A DNA stretch of 64,000 bases from Glacieibacterium arshaanense (GCF_004681125.1 NZ_SIHO01000002.1:1085414-1149413), one strand, 5' to 3'. Positions 33,155-42,232 are shown, numbered from the stretch's first letter. The notes: generated from the letters alone by a model not told the origin. Numbers and translations are program-made.

Positions 33155-33669
33155 CCGAGATTGCCATCGAGTTTGACGCAGCGCCGGCGGCGCCGATCGA
33201 CATGCTCGAACATTATTTCAACCTGCACGGCTGGGCATTCGAACGCACCGGTGACGAGGAAATCACCGCGAGCGTCGCGGGCAGCTGGGCCAATTTCCAG
33301 CTGCGCGCGCTGTGGCGCGAGGATGAACGCGTGCTGCAGTTCATCGCCATGCCCGACATCCGCGTGCCCGACACCAAGCGCGCGGTGATGTACGAGACGC
33401 TGGGGCTGATCAACGAGCAATTGTGGATCGGCCATTTCGAAATGTGGGCGGCCGACGGTACCCTGCTGTTCCGCCACGCCACACTGCTCGACAGCGATGA
33501 CGAGCATGAAGACATCGACCTGACGCTCGGCCAGGCCGAGATGCTGGTCGAAGCCGCGGTCGACGAATGCGAACGTTATTATCCGGTGTTCCAGTTTGTG
33601 CTGTGGGCCGGCAAGTCCCCCGCCGAGGCGATCGAGGCAGCGCTGCTCGACACCGTCGGCGAAGCCTGA
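33151..33669 (+). CDS. YbjN domain-containing protein
   Basis: 172-residue protein of the YbjN family, related to type III secretion chaperone-like folds; E. coli YbjN affects motility and stress, biochemical role unknown. Seen: AAPIDMLEHYFNLHGWAFERTGDEE at the start (in shorter form HYFNLHGWAFERTGDEE) and the C-terminal VDECERYYPVFQFVLWAGKS. It is translationally coupled to ubiK, and proC follows 6 bases after its stop, so all three are co-transcribed. Confidence 0.87.
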   Translation: MTEIAIEFDAAPAAPIDMLEHYFNLHGWAFERTGDEEITASVAGSWANFQLRALWREDERVLQFIAMPDIRVPDTKRAVMYETLGLINEQLWIGHFEMWAADGTLLFRHATLLDSDDEHEDIDLTLGQAEMLVEAAVDECERYYPVFQFVLWAGKSPAEAIEAALLDTVGEA

Positions 33670-33675
33670 GGAACG

Positions 33676-34452
33676 GTGGCCAAGCCCGAACGCCTGTGGC
33701 TGCTCGGCGCCGGCAATATGGGTGGCGCGCTACTGCACCGCTGGCATGCCGCCGGGCTGGCCGACATCAACGTTATTGACCCGAGCCCGCACGCTTTGCC
33801 CGCAGGCGTTGCGGCGGCCGCGGCGCCGCCACCGGGTGCCGGTCCCGACGTGCTGGTGCTCGCCGTCAAACCGCAGCTGTTTGCTGCCGCGAGCGCCGGT
33901 CTCGCCGAACGGCTGCGCCCCGATACGCTGGTGATTTCAGTGATGGCCGGCGTGACCTGTGCCGGCATCATTGAACGGCTGGGTGACCGGCCCATCGTGC
34001 GCACCATGCCCAACACGCCGGCACGGCTGGGGCAGGGCGTGACCGCCTTGTTCGGCCACGGCGCCGATGCCGCCCAATGCGCGCGCGCCGAAGCGTTGCT
34101 GGCGGCGGCCGGCACGACGGTCTGGCTCGACCATGAAGACCAGTTCAACGCCGTCACCGGCCTGTCGGGGTCAGGGCCGGCGTATGTGTTTGCCTTCATC
34201 GAGGCACTGACCGAAGCGGGCATCGCGCACGGCCTGTCGCCGGCACTTGCGGCGACGCTGGCGCGCGCAACCGTGACCGGGGCAGCGGCCTTGGCTGCCG
34301 AGCCCGATGCCGATCCGGCAGCGTTGCGGGTTGCCGTGACCAGCCCCGGCGGCACGACCGCGGCCGGACTCTCGGTGCTGGTTGACCGGCTGCGGCCGTT
34401 GATGGCCGACACCGTTGCGGCGGCCACCGCACGCTCGCGCGAACTGGGGTAG
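33676..34452 (+). CDS. proC: Pyrroline-5-carboxylate reductase
   Basis: Last step of proline synthesis: NAD(P)H-dependent reduction of pyrroline-5-carboxylate. The 258-residue product has a Rossmann motif (LLGAGNMGGALL) and the conserved signatures VRTMPNTPARLGQG and VTGLSGSGPAYVFAF, then TSPGGTTAAGL. It begins at a GTG with GAGGAA upstream, 6 bases after the YbjN stop. Confidence 0.95.
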   Translation: MAKPERLWLLGAGNMGGALLHRWHAAGLADINVIDPSPHALPAGVAAAAAPPPGAGPDVLVLAVKPQLFAAASAGLAERLRPDTLVISVMAGVTCAGIIERLGDRPIVRTMPNTPARLGQGVTALFGHGADAAQCARAEALLAAAGTTVWLDHEDQFNAVTGLSGSGPAYVFAFIEALTEAGIAHGLSPALAATLARATVTGAAALAAEPDADPAALRVAVTSPGGTTAAGLSVLVDRLRPLMADTVAAATARSRELG

Positions 34453-34456
34453 GGCC

Positions 34457-35068
34457 GTGGCGGAAACCGACGCAATTCTCGACGCCTGGGTGCATGTCAT
34501 CACCCGCGACGGCTGGCCACAGGCGCGGATCGATGCGGTGGCGCGGGCTGCGGCGTGCAACGTCGATGCTGTAGCGGCGGTGGCTCCTGATCGTTGGGAA
34601 GCCTTGCGCGGCCTCGATGGGCGCATCGAACGCATGGCGTTGGCTGAGGCCGCAAGCGACCCCGACGAGAGCGTCCGCAACCGGCTGTTTGCACTGTTGA
34701 TGGGACGATTCGATGCGATGCAGGAACATCGCGATTTGGCGCAGCAACTCCATGCCGCCGCGCGCAGCGATCCGGCACTCGCGCTTTTCGTGATGACGCT
34801 CGTGCCACCGATGCTGCGCCGCTTGGGCGAGGCGGCCGGGGTGGATGCCGGCGGGTTGCTCGGACCGCTGCGCATTGCAGCGCTGTCGGCACTCTATGTG
34901 CAGGTCGCACGGGTCTGGCTGCAGGATGACAGTGCTGATCTGAGTACAACGATGAAGGCGCTCGATAGCGCGCTTGCACGCGCCGAAAGCTTGGCGAACT
35001 TCCGCCCCTCGCTACCTAAAGGCCTGCCTGCAATTCCTGGATCATCGGCCGGTCAACTGCCGGAATAA
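34457..35068 (+). CDS. COQ9/TetR-like helical protein
   Basis: 203-residue all-helical protein. The N-terminal part (DAILDAWVHVITRDGWPQARIDAVARAA, in brief ITRDGWPQARIDAVARAA) has the form of a TetR helix-turn-helix, and the overall fold type also matches bacterial COQ9-like proteins of ubiquinone biosynthesis. Since ubiK lies three genes upstream on the same strand, COQ9-like is attractive, but the COQ9 C-terminal signature is weak, so a TetR-type regulator remains possible. The start is GTG 34457. The 3' end overlaps the convergent MarR gene by 53 bases. Confidence 0.6.
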   Translation: MAETDAILDAWVHVITRDGWPQARIDAVARAAACNVDAVAAVAPDRWEALRGLDGRIERMALAEAASDPDESVRNRLFALLMGRFDAMQEHRDLAQQLHAAARSDPALALFVMTLVPPMLRRLGEAAGVDAGGLLGPLRIAALSALYVQVARVWLQDDSADLSTTMKALDSALARAESLANFRPSLPKGLPAIPGSSAGQLPE

Positions 35069-35528
35069 GCCCGGTCAGCACCGCCCAAAACCCCGTCACC
35101 GCATTCTGCCCGGCCTGGGCATAGGCACCCGCCATGCCGGTGCGGAGTTCCTCGAACAGCGCGGCTTCAAGCGTCGCGCCTTCGGGCGTGAGCTCGAGCA
35201 AGCGCTGGCGCCGGTCGCGCTGGCCGACGGCCTGGATGACCAGCCCGCGGCCCTGCAAGTCGGCAAGCACGCGGCTCAGCGACTGTTTGGTGATGTTGAG
35301 CAGCGCCAGCAAATCGCCGACAGGCATGGCCGGGCGCCGTGCAATGAAATACAGCGCACGGTGATGCGCCCGGCCGAGTCCGTGACGGTCGAGCAGCCCG
35401 TCGGCGCCGCGCACCATGTTGGTGTAGCCGAAGTAGAGCAGCTCGATGCCGCGGCGGATTTCGGCCTCGCGCAGGAATTGCGCCGAAGCCGCAGTGTTGC
35501 CGGCATTGAGGATATTTGCGTCAGCCAT
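35016..35528 (-). CDS. MarR family transcriptional regulator
   Basis: 170-residue winged-helix regulator of the MarR family. The recognition region (MPVGDLLALLNITKQSLSRVLADLQGRGLV) and the wing with DRRQRLLELTPEG are typical. ATG 35528 (MADANILN) is the chosen start. It is divergent from ilvE across an 81-base gap containing an imperfect palindrome, so it probably controls ilvE and itself. Confidence 0.88.
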   Translation of the reverse strand: MADANILNAGNTAASAQFLREAEIRRGIELLYFGYTNMVRGADGLLDRHGLGRAHHRALYFIARRPAMPVGDLLALLNITKQSLSRVLADLQGRGLVIQAVGQRDRRQRLLELTPEGATLEAALFEELRTGMAGAYAQAGQNAVTGFWAVLTGLIPAVDRPMIQELQAGL

Positions 35529-35560
35529 GTTGACGTATTTTGCACAGAATGTTACGACTA

Positions 35561-35575
35561 TCAACCTTGGATTGA
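35561..35575. promoter_or_regulatory. Candidate MarR operator in the marR-ilvE gap
   Basis: Imperfect palindrome TCAACC-TTG-GATTGA (arms match 5 of 6) in the AT-richer gap between the divergent starts at 35528 and 35610. Position and symmetry suit a MarR dimer, but no family-specific consensus was checked. Confidence 0.35.
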
Positions 35576-35609
35576 AATAAAACACTCAAAACTTGCGGGA
35601 GCATGCGGC

Positions 35610-36497
35610 ATGACCGAAGCCACTTTCGACGATCGCGACGGCTTTATCTGGATGGACGGCGCGCTGCGCCCGTGGCGCGATGCCAATGTCCATGTCCTGA
35701 CGCATGCCATGCACTATGCCAGCGCGGTGTTCGAAGGTGTGCGCTGCTACGGCGGCAAGGTGTTCAAGCTGTCCGAGCACAGCCAGCGGCTGATCGATTC
35801 GGCGAAGATTCTGGGCTTCGACCTGCCATGGACGCGCGACGAGATCGACGCGGCGATCAACGAGACGGTCGCTGCCAATAACTTCACCGATTGCTACATC
35901 CGGCCGATCGCCTGGCGCGGTTCGGAGCAGATGGGCGTGGCCGCCCAGAAGACCAAGGCACACCTCGCCGTTTCGGCGTGGGAGTGGGGTGCCTATTTCG
36001 GCGACGAAGCGCTCGCCAAGGGCCTGCGCCTGATGATCGCGCCGTGGCGTCGCCCTGCACCTTACACGATTCCGGTCCGCTCGAAGGCCGCCGGCCTCTA
36101 CATGATCTGCACGCTGTCGAAGCATGCCGCCGCCGATGCCGGCTATGACGACGCACTGATGTTCGACTGGCGCGGGCAGGTGGCCGAAGCCACCGGCGCC
36201 AACGTGTTCTTCGTGCAAAACGGCAAGCTTCACACGCCGACGCCCGATTGCTTCCTCGACGGCATCACCCGCCGTACGGTCATGGATCTGGCGCGACGCC
36301 GCGGCGTCGAAGTCATCGAACGCGCGATCTGGCCCGAGGAACTCGCGGGATTTGAACAGGCGTTTCTGACCGGCAGCGCTGCCGAAGTGACACCGCTCGC
36401 CGAAATCGGGCCGTGGACGTTTGAAGTCGGCGCGCTGACGCGCCAGCTGCAAGCCGATTACCGCGATTTCGTGCGGGGCGTGCTGCCCGCAAAGTGA
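35610..36497 (+). CDS. ilvE: Branched-chain amino acid aminotransferase
   Basis: Transaminates Ile, Leu and Val with 2-oxoglutarate. The 295-residue fold-type IV PLP enzyme starts at ATG 35610 with GCGGGAG upstream. Seen: THAMHYASAVFEGVRCYGG, VRSKAAGLY with the PLP-binding Lys, and the glycine/Ser region AEATGANVFFVQNG. Length is typical of bacterial IlvE. The divergent MarR gene is the likely local regulator. Confidence 0.95.
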   Translation: MTEATFDDRDGFIWMDGALRPWRDANVHVLTHAMHYASAVFEGVRCYGGKVFKLSEHSQRLIDSAKILGFDLPWTRDEIDAAINETVAANNFTDCYIRPIAWRGSEQMGVAAQKTKAHLAVSAWEWGAYFGDEALAKGLRLMIAPWRRPAPYTIPVRSKAAGLYMICTLSKHAAADAGYDDALMFDWRGQVAEATGANVFFVQNGKLHTPTPDCFLDGITRRTVMDLARRRGVEVIERAIWPEELAGFEQAFLTGSAAEVTPLAEIGPWTFEVGALTRQLQADYRDFVRGVLPAK

Positions 36498-37091
36498 GTC
36501 GGGAGGCTTGCCGCTGAACTGCTCAAAGTCGGCCTGCACGAAAGCCGTAGTTACAAAGCATTGGACTGCAAAGCGCTTTTGGCAGCGACGACGAATCGGG
36601 CGATGTTCGAGCCAAGCTGTTGGTAAGATGAATTTTGTGCACTTGCGAACACGCCGCTGTGGCGCTAAACAAGATCAGGGGCTCGTATTGCACGTTGTCG
36701 GCTCGTCCCGGCAAATTTAGGCCATGAAGGCAAGAGTTGTGTCAATGTCACGTCCTCGCTTCAAGACACTGGCTGCAGTCGCTCTGGCGCTCTGTATGTG
36801 GTTTGTCCCATCGCTTTCGACGCAGGGCGCCGGCACAGTTGGCCGCCAGCTGACACATCCCGATCGCGCACTTTTAGCCGGTTCAGCGCAAGGTGCCGAA
36901 ACGCCGGTTGACCAATTGCATAGTGCTGACGCGACCGTTCGGTCGGCATTGCCGCGTTGAATTCACGCGCTTGCGACAACAGACTGCCTGACGACTCACT
37001 TCACCATTGATAGCGCCGGCCATGTTGGATTGACTGGGCCGCTAAGCGTGCCTAAACGGCTTTGACGGCGTTTTGAGCAAGGTATGCATAA
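36498..37091. other. Gene-poor, relatively AT-rich region before the polysaccharide genes
   Basis: About 590 bases between ilvE and the SLBB gene, with lower GC than its neighbours. Apart from the small exported-looking frame at 36745-36960 no coding sequence, tRNA or repeat is convincing. The composition change and position at the edge of surface-polysaccharide genes suggest a recombination joint or decayed gene. Confidence 0.5.
36745..36960 (+). CDS. Possible small exported protein
   Basis: 71-codon frame whose first 30 residues look like a signal peptide: basic MSRPRFK, hydrophobic TLAAVALALCMWFVPSL, then STQGAG. The remaining 40 residues (TVGRQLTHPDRALLAG...) are polar with no recognisable motif. 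An alternative ATG lies at 36724. No clear ribosome site. It could be a real small secreted protein or the 5' remnant of a decayed gene. Confidence 0.35.
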   Translation: MSRPRFKTLAAVALALCMWFVPSLSTQGAGTVGRQLTHPDRALLAGSAQGAETPVDQLHSADATVRSALPR

Positions 37092-39836
37092 ATGAAGCGG
37101 CATTTCGTGGCAGTTACCTCTGCTGTCCTTGCCGCTATGCTGGGCTCCATCGCGTTGCAGGCGTCGGCGCAGTCGATTGACCCAAAGGTACTCCAGCAGG
37201 TTCAGGGGCAGCTTGGTGTTGGCTCGACCAGCAACTCCGCAGCCACCCAGGTCGATCGTGCGCGCGAATCGTCCTCGGGCAATGTCAGTACTTTTCCGCA
37301 GACGACCCGCATCGACACCACCGAAGAGCAGCAATTGCGCCGCGAACAGGCGCGCGCGGCACTCGCCAAGATTTATCGTCCTTCGCCGATCGAACGTGAA
37401 TTCAGGTCACGTCTGGCGGATACAACGCTCCGCCAGTTCGGCTATGAGCTTTTCCAATCGGTACAGGATGCTGCCGGCACGATGACCGGTTCGGCCGGCG
37501 ATTCATATATCATTGGTTTTGGCGATGAACTGGTCGTGCAGTTTCAGGGGGCGACCAACGACAGCAAGACGGTTCGGGTTGACCGCGAGGGACGCTTGAT
37601 CGTCGCCGCATTGCCGCCGATACCAGCGGCAGGCAGGTCACTGGGCGCGGTCCGCAATGACCTTGAAGCGGCGACGCGACGCACGATGCTGGGCACTGAA
37701 GTGTTCGTGTCGCTTGGCTCGGTCCGCGCAATCACCGTTTTTGTTGGCGGTGAAGTCGAACGACCAGGGCAAGTGGGGCTGACCGCACTCGCCGACATCA
37801 GCGCCGCTTTGGCGCGTGCTGGCGGCATCCGTCGCTCGGGTAGCCTGCGCAACGTCAAAATCATTTCGGGTGGCAGCACGCGCAGCGTCGACCTTTACGG
37901 CCTGCTCGGCATCGGCGCGCCGCCAGCGGTTCGCCTTCGCGACGGCGACCGCATTATCGTGCCTGTCATTGGTGATACTGCCGCTGTCGCGGGGTCGGTT
38001 TCGCGGCCGGGCATCTACGAATTACGTGGCAACACGTCGGTTAGCGAATTGCTGGCCTATGCCGGCGGTGCATTGCGTCCGCGCGGCAACTCAATAGCCA
38101 TCAGCCGCATTTCGGCGGACGGTGCCGAAGAGTTCGTCCGGGCGGCGACCTTGTCGAGCCGCGTCGTGCCGGGCGATGCACTCCAACTGGTCGGTGGCAG
38201 CGCCGGCGGTGCCACGGGCCGCGTGACGCTGTATGGCAACGTCCAGAACCCCGGCCCGCGCCCGCTGTCGGCGGCACCCACCGTACGCGACCTGCTCGGC
38301 GAAGTCCGGGATTTGCGCTTCGACACCTATATGCCTATGGCGATCCTCATCCGCCGCGATCCGGTGACGGCCACGCGCTCGTTCCAGCCAGTCAATCTCA
38401 TGACGGCGCTGCAAGGCCGCCCCGGCGTTGCGCTACGCAGCGATGATCGCCTCTATGTTTTCGCGCGCTCGGATATCGATTTCATCAATCGCTCACCGGT
38501 GCGCCGCATCGTGCTCGGACAACCCAACCCGCTGCCCGACTGCGTTTCGCTTAATCAGCTCGAAGCCCTGGTGCGCGATACCCAATCGGCGCGCTTCAAT
38601 GTGGTGACACGTGGCTCGTTCATCGTCGAGCGCGGCGGCCAAAGCGACGTCGCTAATACTGGCGGCACTGCGGCCCAGGCCGGCAGCCGTCGCGGCGACG
38701 AATCGCTGCGCACCGGTGCAGACCCCGCGGGCTTGACGGTGCAGCAGCAGGATATGCGCGATGCTGCAACCGAGGACGAAGCCGCCGCGCAGCGCAACCT
38801 GCGCTGCCCGATGATTTTCGAAAACGAGCCAGGGCTGCTGCCGATCCTGATTGAAAATGCCATCGGTGTTGGTGGTGCCGTGCGCCAGCCGGGCGCTTAT
38901 CCCATTGCCGATGCGGTCACCGTGCGTGACATTGCCAACGTTGCCGAGGGCCTATTGACCAATGCATCGTCGCTTTCGCTCGATATCATTCGCGCGCAAG
39001 CTTCAGCGACGGGCGAGCAGCACATGGAAATCGATACGGCTGGCACACAGTTGATGACCACGATGCTGCGTCCGGGCGATGACATTCGCTTCAACGCTGC
39101 GTTGCCGCAATTCGAAGCCGGCGGTGTGCTTTTGACCGGCGAATTTGGCCGGCCCGGGCTCTACTCGATCCGCCGCGGCGAAACGCTATCGCAGCTGATC
39201 GCGCGCGCTGGTGGCGTCACCAGTCTCGCCTACCCCTATGGCGCCATCTTCACGCGGCGCAGCGTCAAGGAGCTGCAGCAGGAAGGCTTCCGCCGCACCG
39301 GTCGCGAGATGGCCAACGCGCTTCTGGCGGTGTCGGCACGCAAGGAATCAAGCGGCGATTCGATTGCCGCAGCATCGAACCTGATTGCCACGCTTTCAAC
39401 GATTGAAGCGCCCGGTCGGGTCGTCATCGAAGCCGACCCGCGCGTGCTGGCAATTCGGCCGGACCTTGATACCGTGATGAATTCCGGTGATGCGATCTAT
39501 ATGCCGACGCGGCCCAATTTTGTGCTCGCGCTGGGTGATGTCAGCAACCCTGGCGCATTGCAGTTCATCGCCGGCAAGGGTGTGAAGGATTACATCAGCG
39601 AAACCGGCGGGACGGCTGCGACGGCGGATTCTGGGCGTACCTTCCTCGTGCTGCCCAACGGTACCGCGCAGCCGGTGCGCAACTCCGGACGCGGTATCGT
39701 CGTGCCGCCGGGCAGCACCATCATCGTGCCCAAGGACATCGATCCGTTGTTCAAGCTCGATGTCGCGAGCAATGTCGCGGGAATCCTCGGCAATCTGATT
39801 ACGTCAGTGGCAACGATCGCGCTGCTCGCCAAATAG
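37092..39836 (+). CDS. SLBB-domain polysaccharide export protein
   Basis: 914-residue exported protein of the outer-membrane polysaccharide export group. A signal peptide (AVTSAVLAAMLGSIALQASAQS) is followed by a Gln/Ser-rich linker and a poly-export domain (SYIIGFGDELVVQFQG, about residues 138-230). At least four SLBB-type beta-grasp repeats then recur, recognisable as V-G-G-x-V-x-x-P-G (FVGGEVERPGQVGL, VAGSVSRPGIYELRG, LTGEFGRPGLYSIRRG, LALGDVSNPGALQF). It ends in a hydrophobic stretch (VAGILGNLITSVATIALLAK). It is much larger than Wza/KpsD-type proteins because of the repeats. It probably forms or lines the export channel for capsule or exopolysaccharide. Confidence 0.88.
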   Translation: MKRHFVAVTSAVLAAMLGSIALQASAQSIDPKVLQQVQGQLGVGSTSNSAATQVDRARESSSGNVSTFPQTTRIDTTEEQQLRREQARAALAKIYRPSPIEREFRSRLADTTLRQFGYELFQSVQDAAGTMTGSAGDSYIIGFGDELVVQFQGATNDSKTVRVDREGRLIVAALPPIPAAGRSLGAVRNDLEAATRRTMLGTEVFVSLGSVRAITVFVGGEVERPGQVGLTALADISAALARAGGIRRSGSLRNVKIISGGSTRSVDLYGLLGIGAPPAVRLRDGDRIIVPVIGDTAAVAGSVSRPGIYELRGNTSVSELLAYAGGALRPRGNSIAISRISADGAEEFVRAATLSSRVVPGDALQLVGGSAGGATGRVTLYGNVQNPGPRPLSAAPTVRDLLGEVRDLRFDTYMPMAILIRRDPVTATRSFQPVNLMTALQGRPGVALRSDDRLYVFARSDIDFINRSPVRRIVLGQPNPLPDCVSLNQLEALVRDTQSARFNVVTRGSFIVERGGQSDVANTGGTAAQAGSRRGDESLRTGADPAGLTVQQQDMRDAATEDEAAAQRNLRCPMIFENEPGLLPILIENAIGVGGAVRQPGAYPIADAVTVRDIANVAEGLLTNASSLSLDIIRAQASATGEQHMEIDTAGTQLMTTMLRPGDDIRFNAALPQFEAGGVLLTGEFGRPGLYSIRRGETLSQLIARAGGVTSLAYPYGAIFTRRSVKELQQEGFRRTGREMANALLAVSARKESSGDSIAAASNLIATLSTIEAPGRVVIEADPRVLAIRPDLDTVMNSGDAIYMPTRPNFVLALGDVSNPGALQFIAGKGVKDYISETGGTAATADSGRTFLVLPNGTAQPVRNSGRGIVVPPGSTIIVPKDIDPLFKLDVASNVAGILGNLITSVATIALLAK

Positions 39837-39855
39837 GCCGGCGTTCGGCGCGCGC

Positions 39856-40851
39856 CTAGACGCCGTGGTAGCGCCGGAACCAGTCGACAAACCGCGCTAT
39901 GCCGGCATCGAGCCCGACGCGCGGTGAAAAGCCGAGGTTGCGGCGGGTTACGTCGATATTCGCGTGCGTGCCTTCGACATCGCCGGGCTGCATCGGCACG
40001 AGCTCGGTGACGGCCTCGCGCCCGCAGGCAGCCTCGATGGCTTCGACAAGCCGGCTGACCGGTTCGGAGACTTCATTGCCTAGGTTGTAGATGGCGTGCG
40101 GTGATTTCGAACCGCCGGGCTTCTGCGCACCGTCATCGGCTGGCACATGGTCCAGCGCGCCAATAACACCGGCAACAATGTCATCGATGTAGGTAAAGTC
40201 ACGCCGGACATTGCCGTGGTTGAACAGCCGGATCGGCCGGCCGGCCAGAATGGCATCGGTGAACAGCCACGGCGCCATGTCGGGCCGCCCCCAAGGCCCA
40301 TAGACTGTGAAGAAGCGAAGGCCGGTCTGCGGAATCCGGTACAGATGCGCGTAACTCTCGCTCATCAGCTCATCGGCCTTTTTGGTCGCGGCGTAGAGCG
40401 AAACCGGATGATCGACGCGGTCCTCGACGGCGAACGGCAGCTTGCTATTGCCACCATAGACCGATGACGACGAGGCATAGACGAGGTGGCGCACTTGCCG
40501 CGCCCGCGCGTACTCGAGCACTTCGAGGTGGCCGATCAGGTTTGATCGCGCATAGGCAAACGGCGCTTCGATCGAATAGCGGACGCCAGCCTGGGCGCCG
40601 AGGTGGATGATGCGGTCGATGGCGCGGTCGCCGAACAATGCCGACAATGCCCCTTCGGCGCCAAAGTCGCCTTCGATACAGGTGAAGTCGGGGTAGGCGG
40701 CGACCAGTGCAGCGATGCGGTCACGCTTGAGCGAGACGGGATAGTAGCTATTGAAATTGTCGATGCCGACCACCGATTCTCCGCGCGCCAGCAAGGCCTG
40801 CGCGACATGAAATCCGATGAACCCGGCCGCACCGGTAACAAGAATTGCCAC
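39856..40851 (-). CDS. NAD-dependent nucleotide-sugar epimerase (UDP-glucuronate 4-epimerase-like)
   Basis: 331-residue extended SDR that interconverts nucleotide sugars for surface polysaccharide, most like UDP-glucuronate 4-epimerase. Seen: LVTGAAGFIGFHVA (NAD site), the catalytic SSSSVYGG and YAATKKADE (Tyr-Lys), and RFFTVYGPWGRPDMA, typical of the GAE group. The start is GTG 40851 with CCAGGAG upstream; an in-frame ATG further upstream is weaker. Convergent with the SLBB gene and divergent from the WecA-like gene. Confidence 0.9.
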   Translation of the reverse strand: MAILVTGAAGFIGFHVAQALLARGESVVGIDNFNSYYPVSLKRDRIAALVAAYPDFTCIEGDFGAEGALSALFGDRAIDRIIHLGAQAGVRYSIEAPFAYARSNLIGHLEVLEYARARQVRHLVYASSSSVYGGNSKLPFAVEDRVDHPVSLYAATKKADELMSESYAHLYRIPQTGLRFFTVYGPWGRPDMAPWLFTDAILAGRPIRLFNHGNVRRDFTYIDDIVAGVIGALDHVPADDGAQKPGGSKSPHAIYNLGNEVSEPVSRLVEAIEAACGREAVTELVPMQPGDVEGTHANIDVTRRNLGFSPRVGLDAGIARFVDWFRRYHGV

Positions 40852-40980
40852 TGCTATCTCCTGGCCCACAACCATTTCGGTGCAAACGGAAACTTGCCGC
40901 AGCGCCGACAAAGCAGTAGGTGTTTGGGCATTAGTTGAAAACCGTTAATCAATTGCTGACGCGCCCGGAGTGGAAAATTC

Positions 40981-42015
40981 GTGAATTCGACGATGCTTGC
41001 TTCCATTCTGTTCGCGCTTGTCGTGTCGCTGGTTTTCGGGCGCAACGCCAGCGTCATTGGCCATAAGCTCGACGTACTCGACTTTCCGGATACCGACGGC
41101 GGCCGCAAGCGCCACGAACTGGTGACACCGATGGTCGGCGGCACCGCCATCGTGCTGTCGTCGCTGTTTTCGACCTTTGCTGTCTATTGGTTCGGCGATG
41201 GTATCGGTCCGTCGCTGCAGCAGACGCTGCTGGGGTTCGCCATTGCGGTGTTCCTGATGTTTGCCATCGGCTTTGCCGATGACCGGTTCGGGCTCAGCCC
41301 GGCGATGCGCCTGATGCTGTCGTCGATTGTTTTCTTGCTGACGGTCATGAATGTCCCCGACTTCAACCTGTCGGTACTGCGCTTTGCCGGGCAGCAGGGG
41401 GTTTGGCTGGTTGGTGCCGGTGGTGCGGCGTTCGTGCTGTTGTGCCTCGTTGGCCTGCTCAACGCCGTCAACATGGCCGACGGCAAGGACGGTATCGTCA
41501 TCAGCATGGGGCTGGTCTGGACGTTCGTACTGGCGTTCCATTTGCCGCAACCGATGCTGCCGATCCTCGCCGCCACCGGCGTCGCGCTGGCGGTGATGCT
41601 GTGGTTCAACATGAAGCAGCATCTGTTTGTCGGGGACGCCGGCAGCTATGCAATTTCGACGCAGTTCGGCCTGCTCGCGATCTATGCCTACAACCATGAT
41701 TTCGCGGTGATGCGTGCCGACGATGTCGCGGTGATGTTCGCGATTCCGGTTTATGACACGATCCGGCTGATGGTGGCGCGCAAGCTGAGCGGCCGTTCGA
41801 TGTTCGAAGCCGACCGCGACCATCTGCATCACCATTTGCATCGCAGCTTCGGCTGGCCGCGCGGGCTGTTCATCTATGTCGCGATGGTCGCCGTGCCCAA
41901 CATACTGGCGCTCGCGATGCCCGGCACGGGGCTGATCTGGCTGGTCGCTGCGGCATTTGTCTATGGCTTCGTGCTGTGGATCACCCGCTATACCGCGCCG
42001 CGATTTGCCGAATAG
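40981..42015 (+). CDS. Undecaprenyl-phosphate sugar-1-phosphate transferase, WecA-like
   Basis: 344-residue polytopic enzyme of the MraY/WecA family that loads a sugar-1-phosphate, commonly GlcNAc-1-P, onto undecaprenyl phosphate to start O-antigen or exopolysaccharide synthesis. Catalytic acidic residues are visible in FADDRFGL and NMADGKDGI; VGDAGS and the His cluster DRDHLHHHLH are characteristic of WecA rather than MraY. It has about ten hydrophobic helices and a GTG start. Together with the export protein and epimerase it forms a small surface-polysaccharide group. Confidence 0.9.
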   Translation: MNSTMLASILFALVVSLVFGRNASVIGHKLDVLDFPDTDGGRKRHELVTPMVGGTAIVLSSLFSTFAVYWFGDGIGPSLQQTLLGFAIAVFLMFAIGFADDRFGLSPAMRLMLSSIVFLLTVMNVPDFNLSVLRFAGQQGVWLVGAGGAAFVLLCLVGLLNAVNMADGKDGIVISMGLVWTFVLAFHLPQPMLPILAATGVALAVMLWFNMKQHLFVGDAGSYAISTQFGLLAIYAYNHDFAVMRADDVAVMFAIPVYDTIRLMVARKLSGRSMFEADRDHLHHHLHRSFGWPRGLFIYVAMVAVPNILALAMPGTGLIWLVAAAFVYGFVLWITRYTAPRFAE

Positions 42016-42029
42016 CGCACGCTTCGGGC

Positions 42030-42058
42030 TTGCCATTTCACTGCCGGCGTCCTAGGTC
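42030..42058 (+). promoter_or_regulatory. Promoter candidate for tRNA-Gln
   Basis: TTGCCA (42030-42035), 17-base spacer, TAGGTC (42053-42058), ending 13 bases before the tRNA. The -35 is good and the -10 weak, but spacing and position fit. Confidence 0.4.
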
Positions 42059-42071
42059 GCTCGCCTGTTGT

Positions 42072-42146
42072 TGGGGCGTCGCCAAGCGGTAAGGCAACGG
42101 CTTTTGATGCCGTCATTCGCAGGTTCGATCCCTGCCGCCCCAGCCA
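42072..42146 (+). tRNA. tRNA-Gln (anticodon TTG)
   Basis: 75-base tRNA. The acceptor stem TGGGGCG pairs with CGCCCCA, discriminator G, and CCA is encoded. The D arm is GCC-AAGCGGTAA-GGC. The anticodon stem ACGGC/GCCGT encloses loop TTTTGAT with anticodon TTG, reading Gln CAA. The T arm is GCAGG-TTCGATC-CCTGC. The U-A first pair is typical of tRNA-Gln. A spurious minus-strand frame over it is not a gene. Confidence 0.97.
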
Positions 42147-42232
42147 ATTCTGTAAATGCATGTCCGTAGGGTAGTGGCAACGCGCAGCGTGTTGCGCTAT
42201 GTCGGGTCGAAACCGCCAGCAGGGGGCATAGC

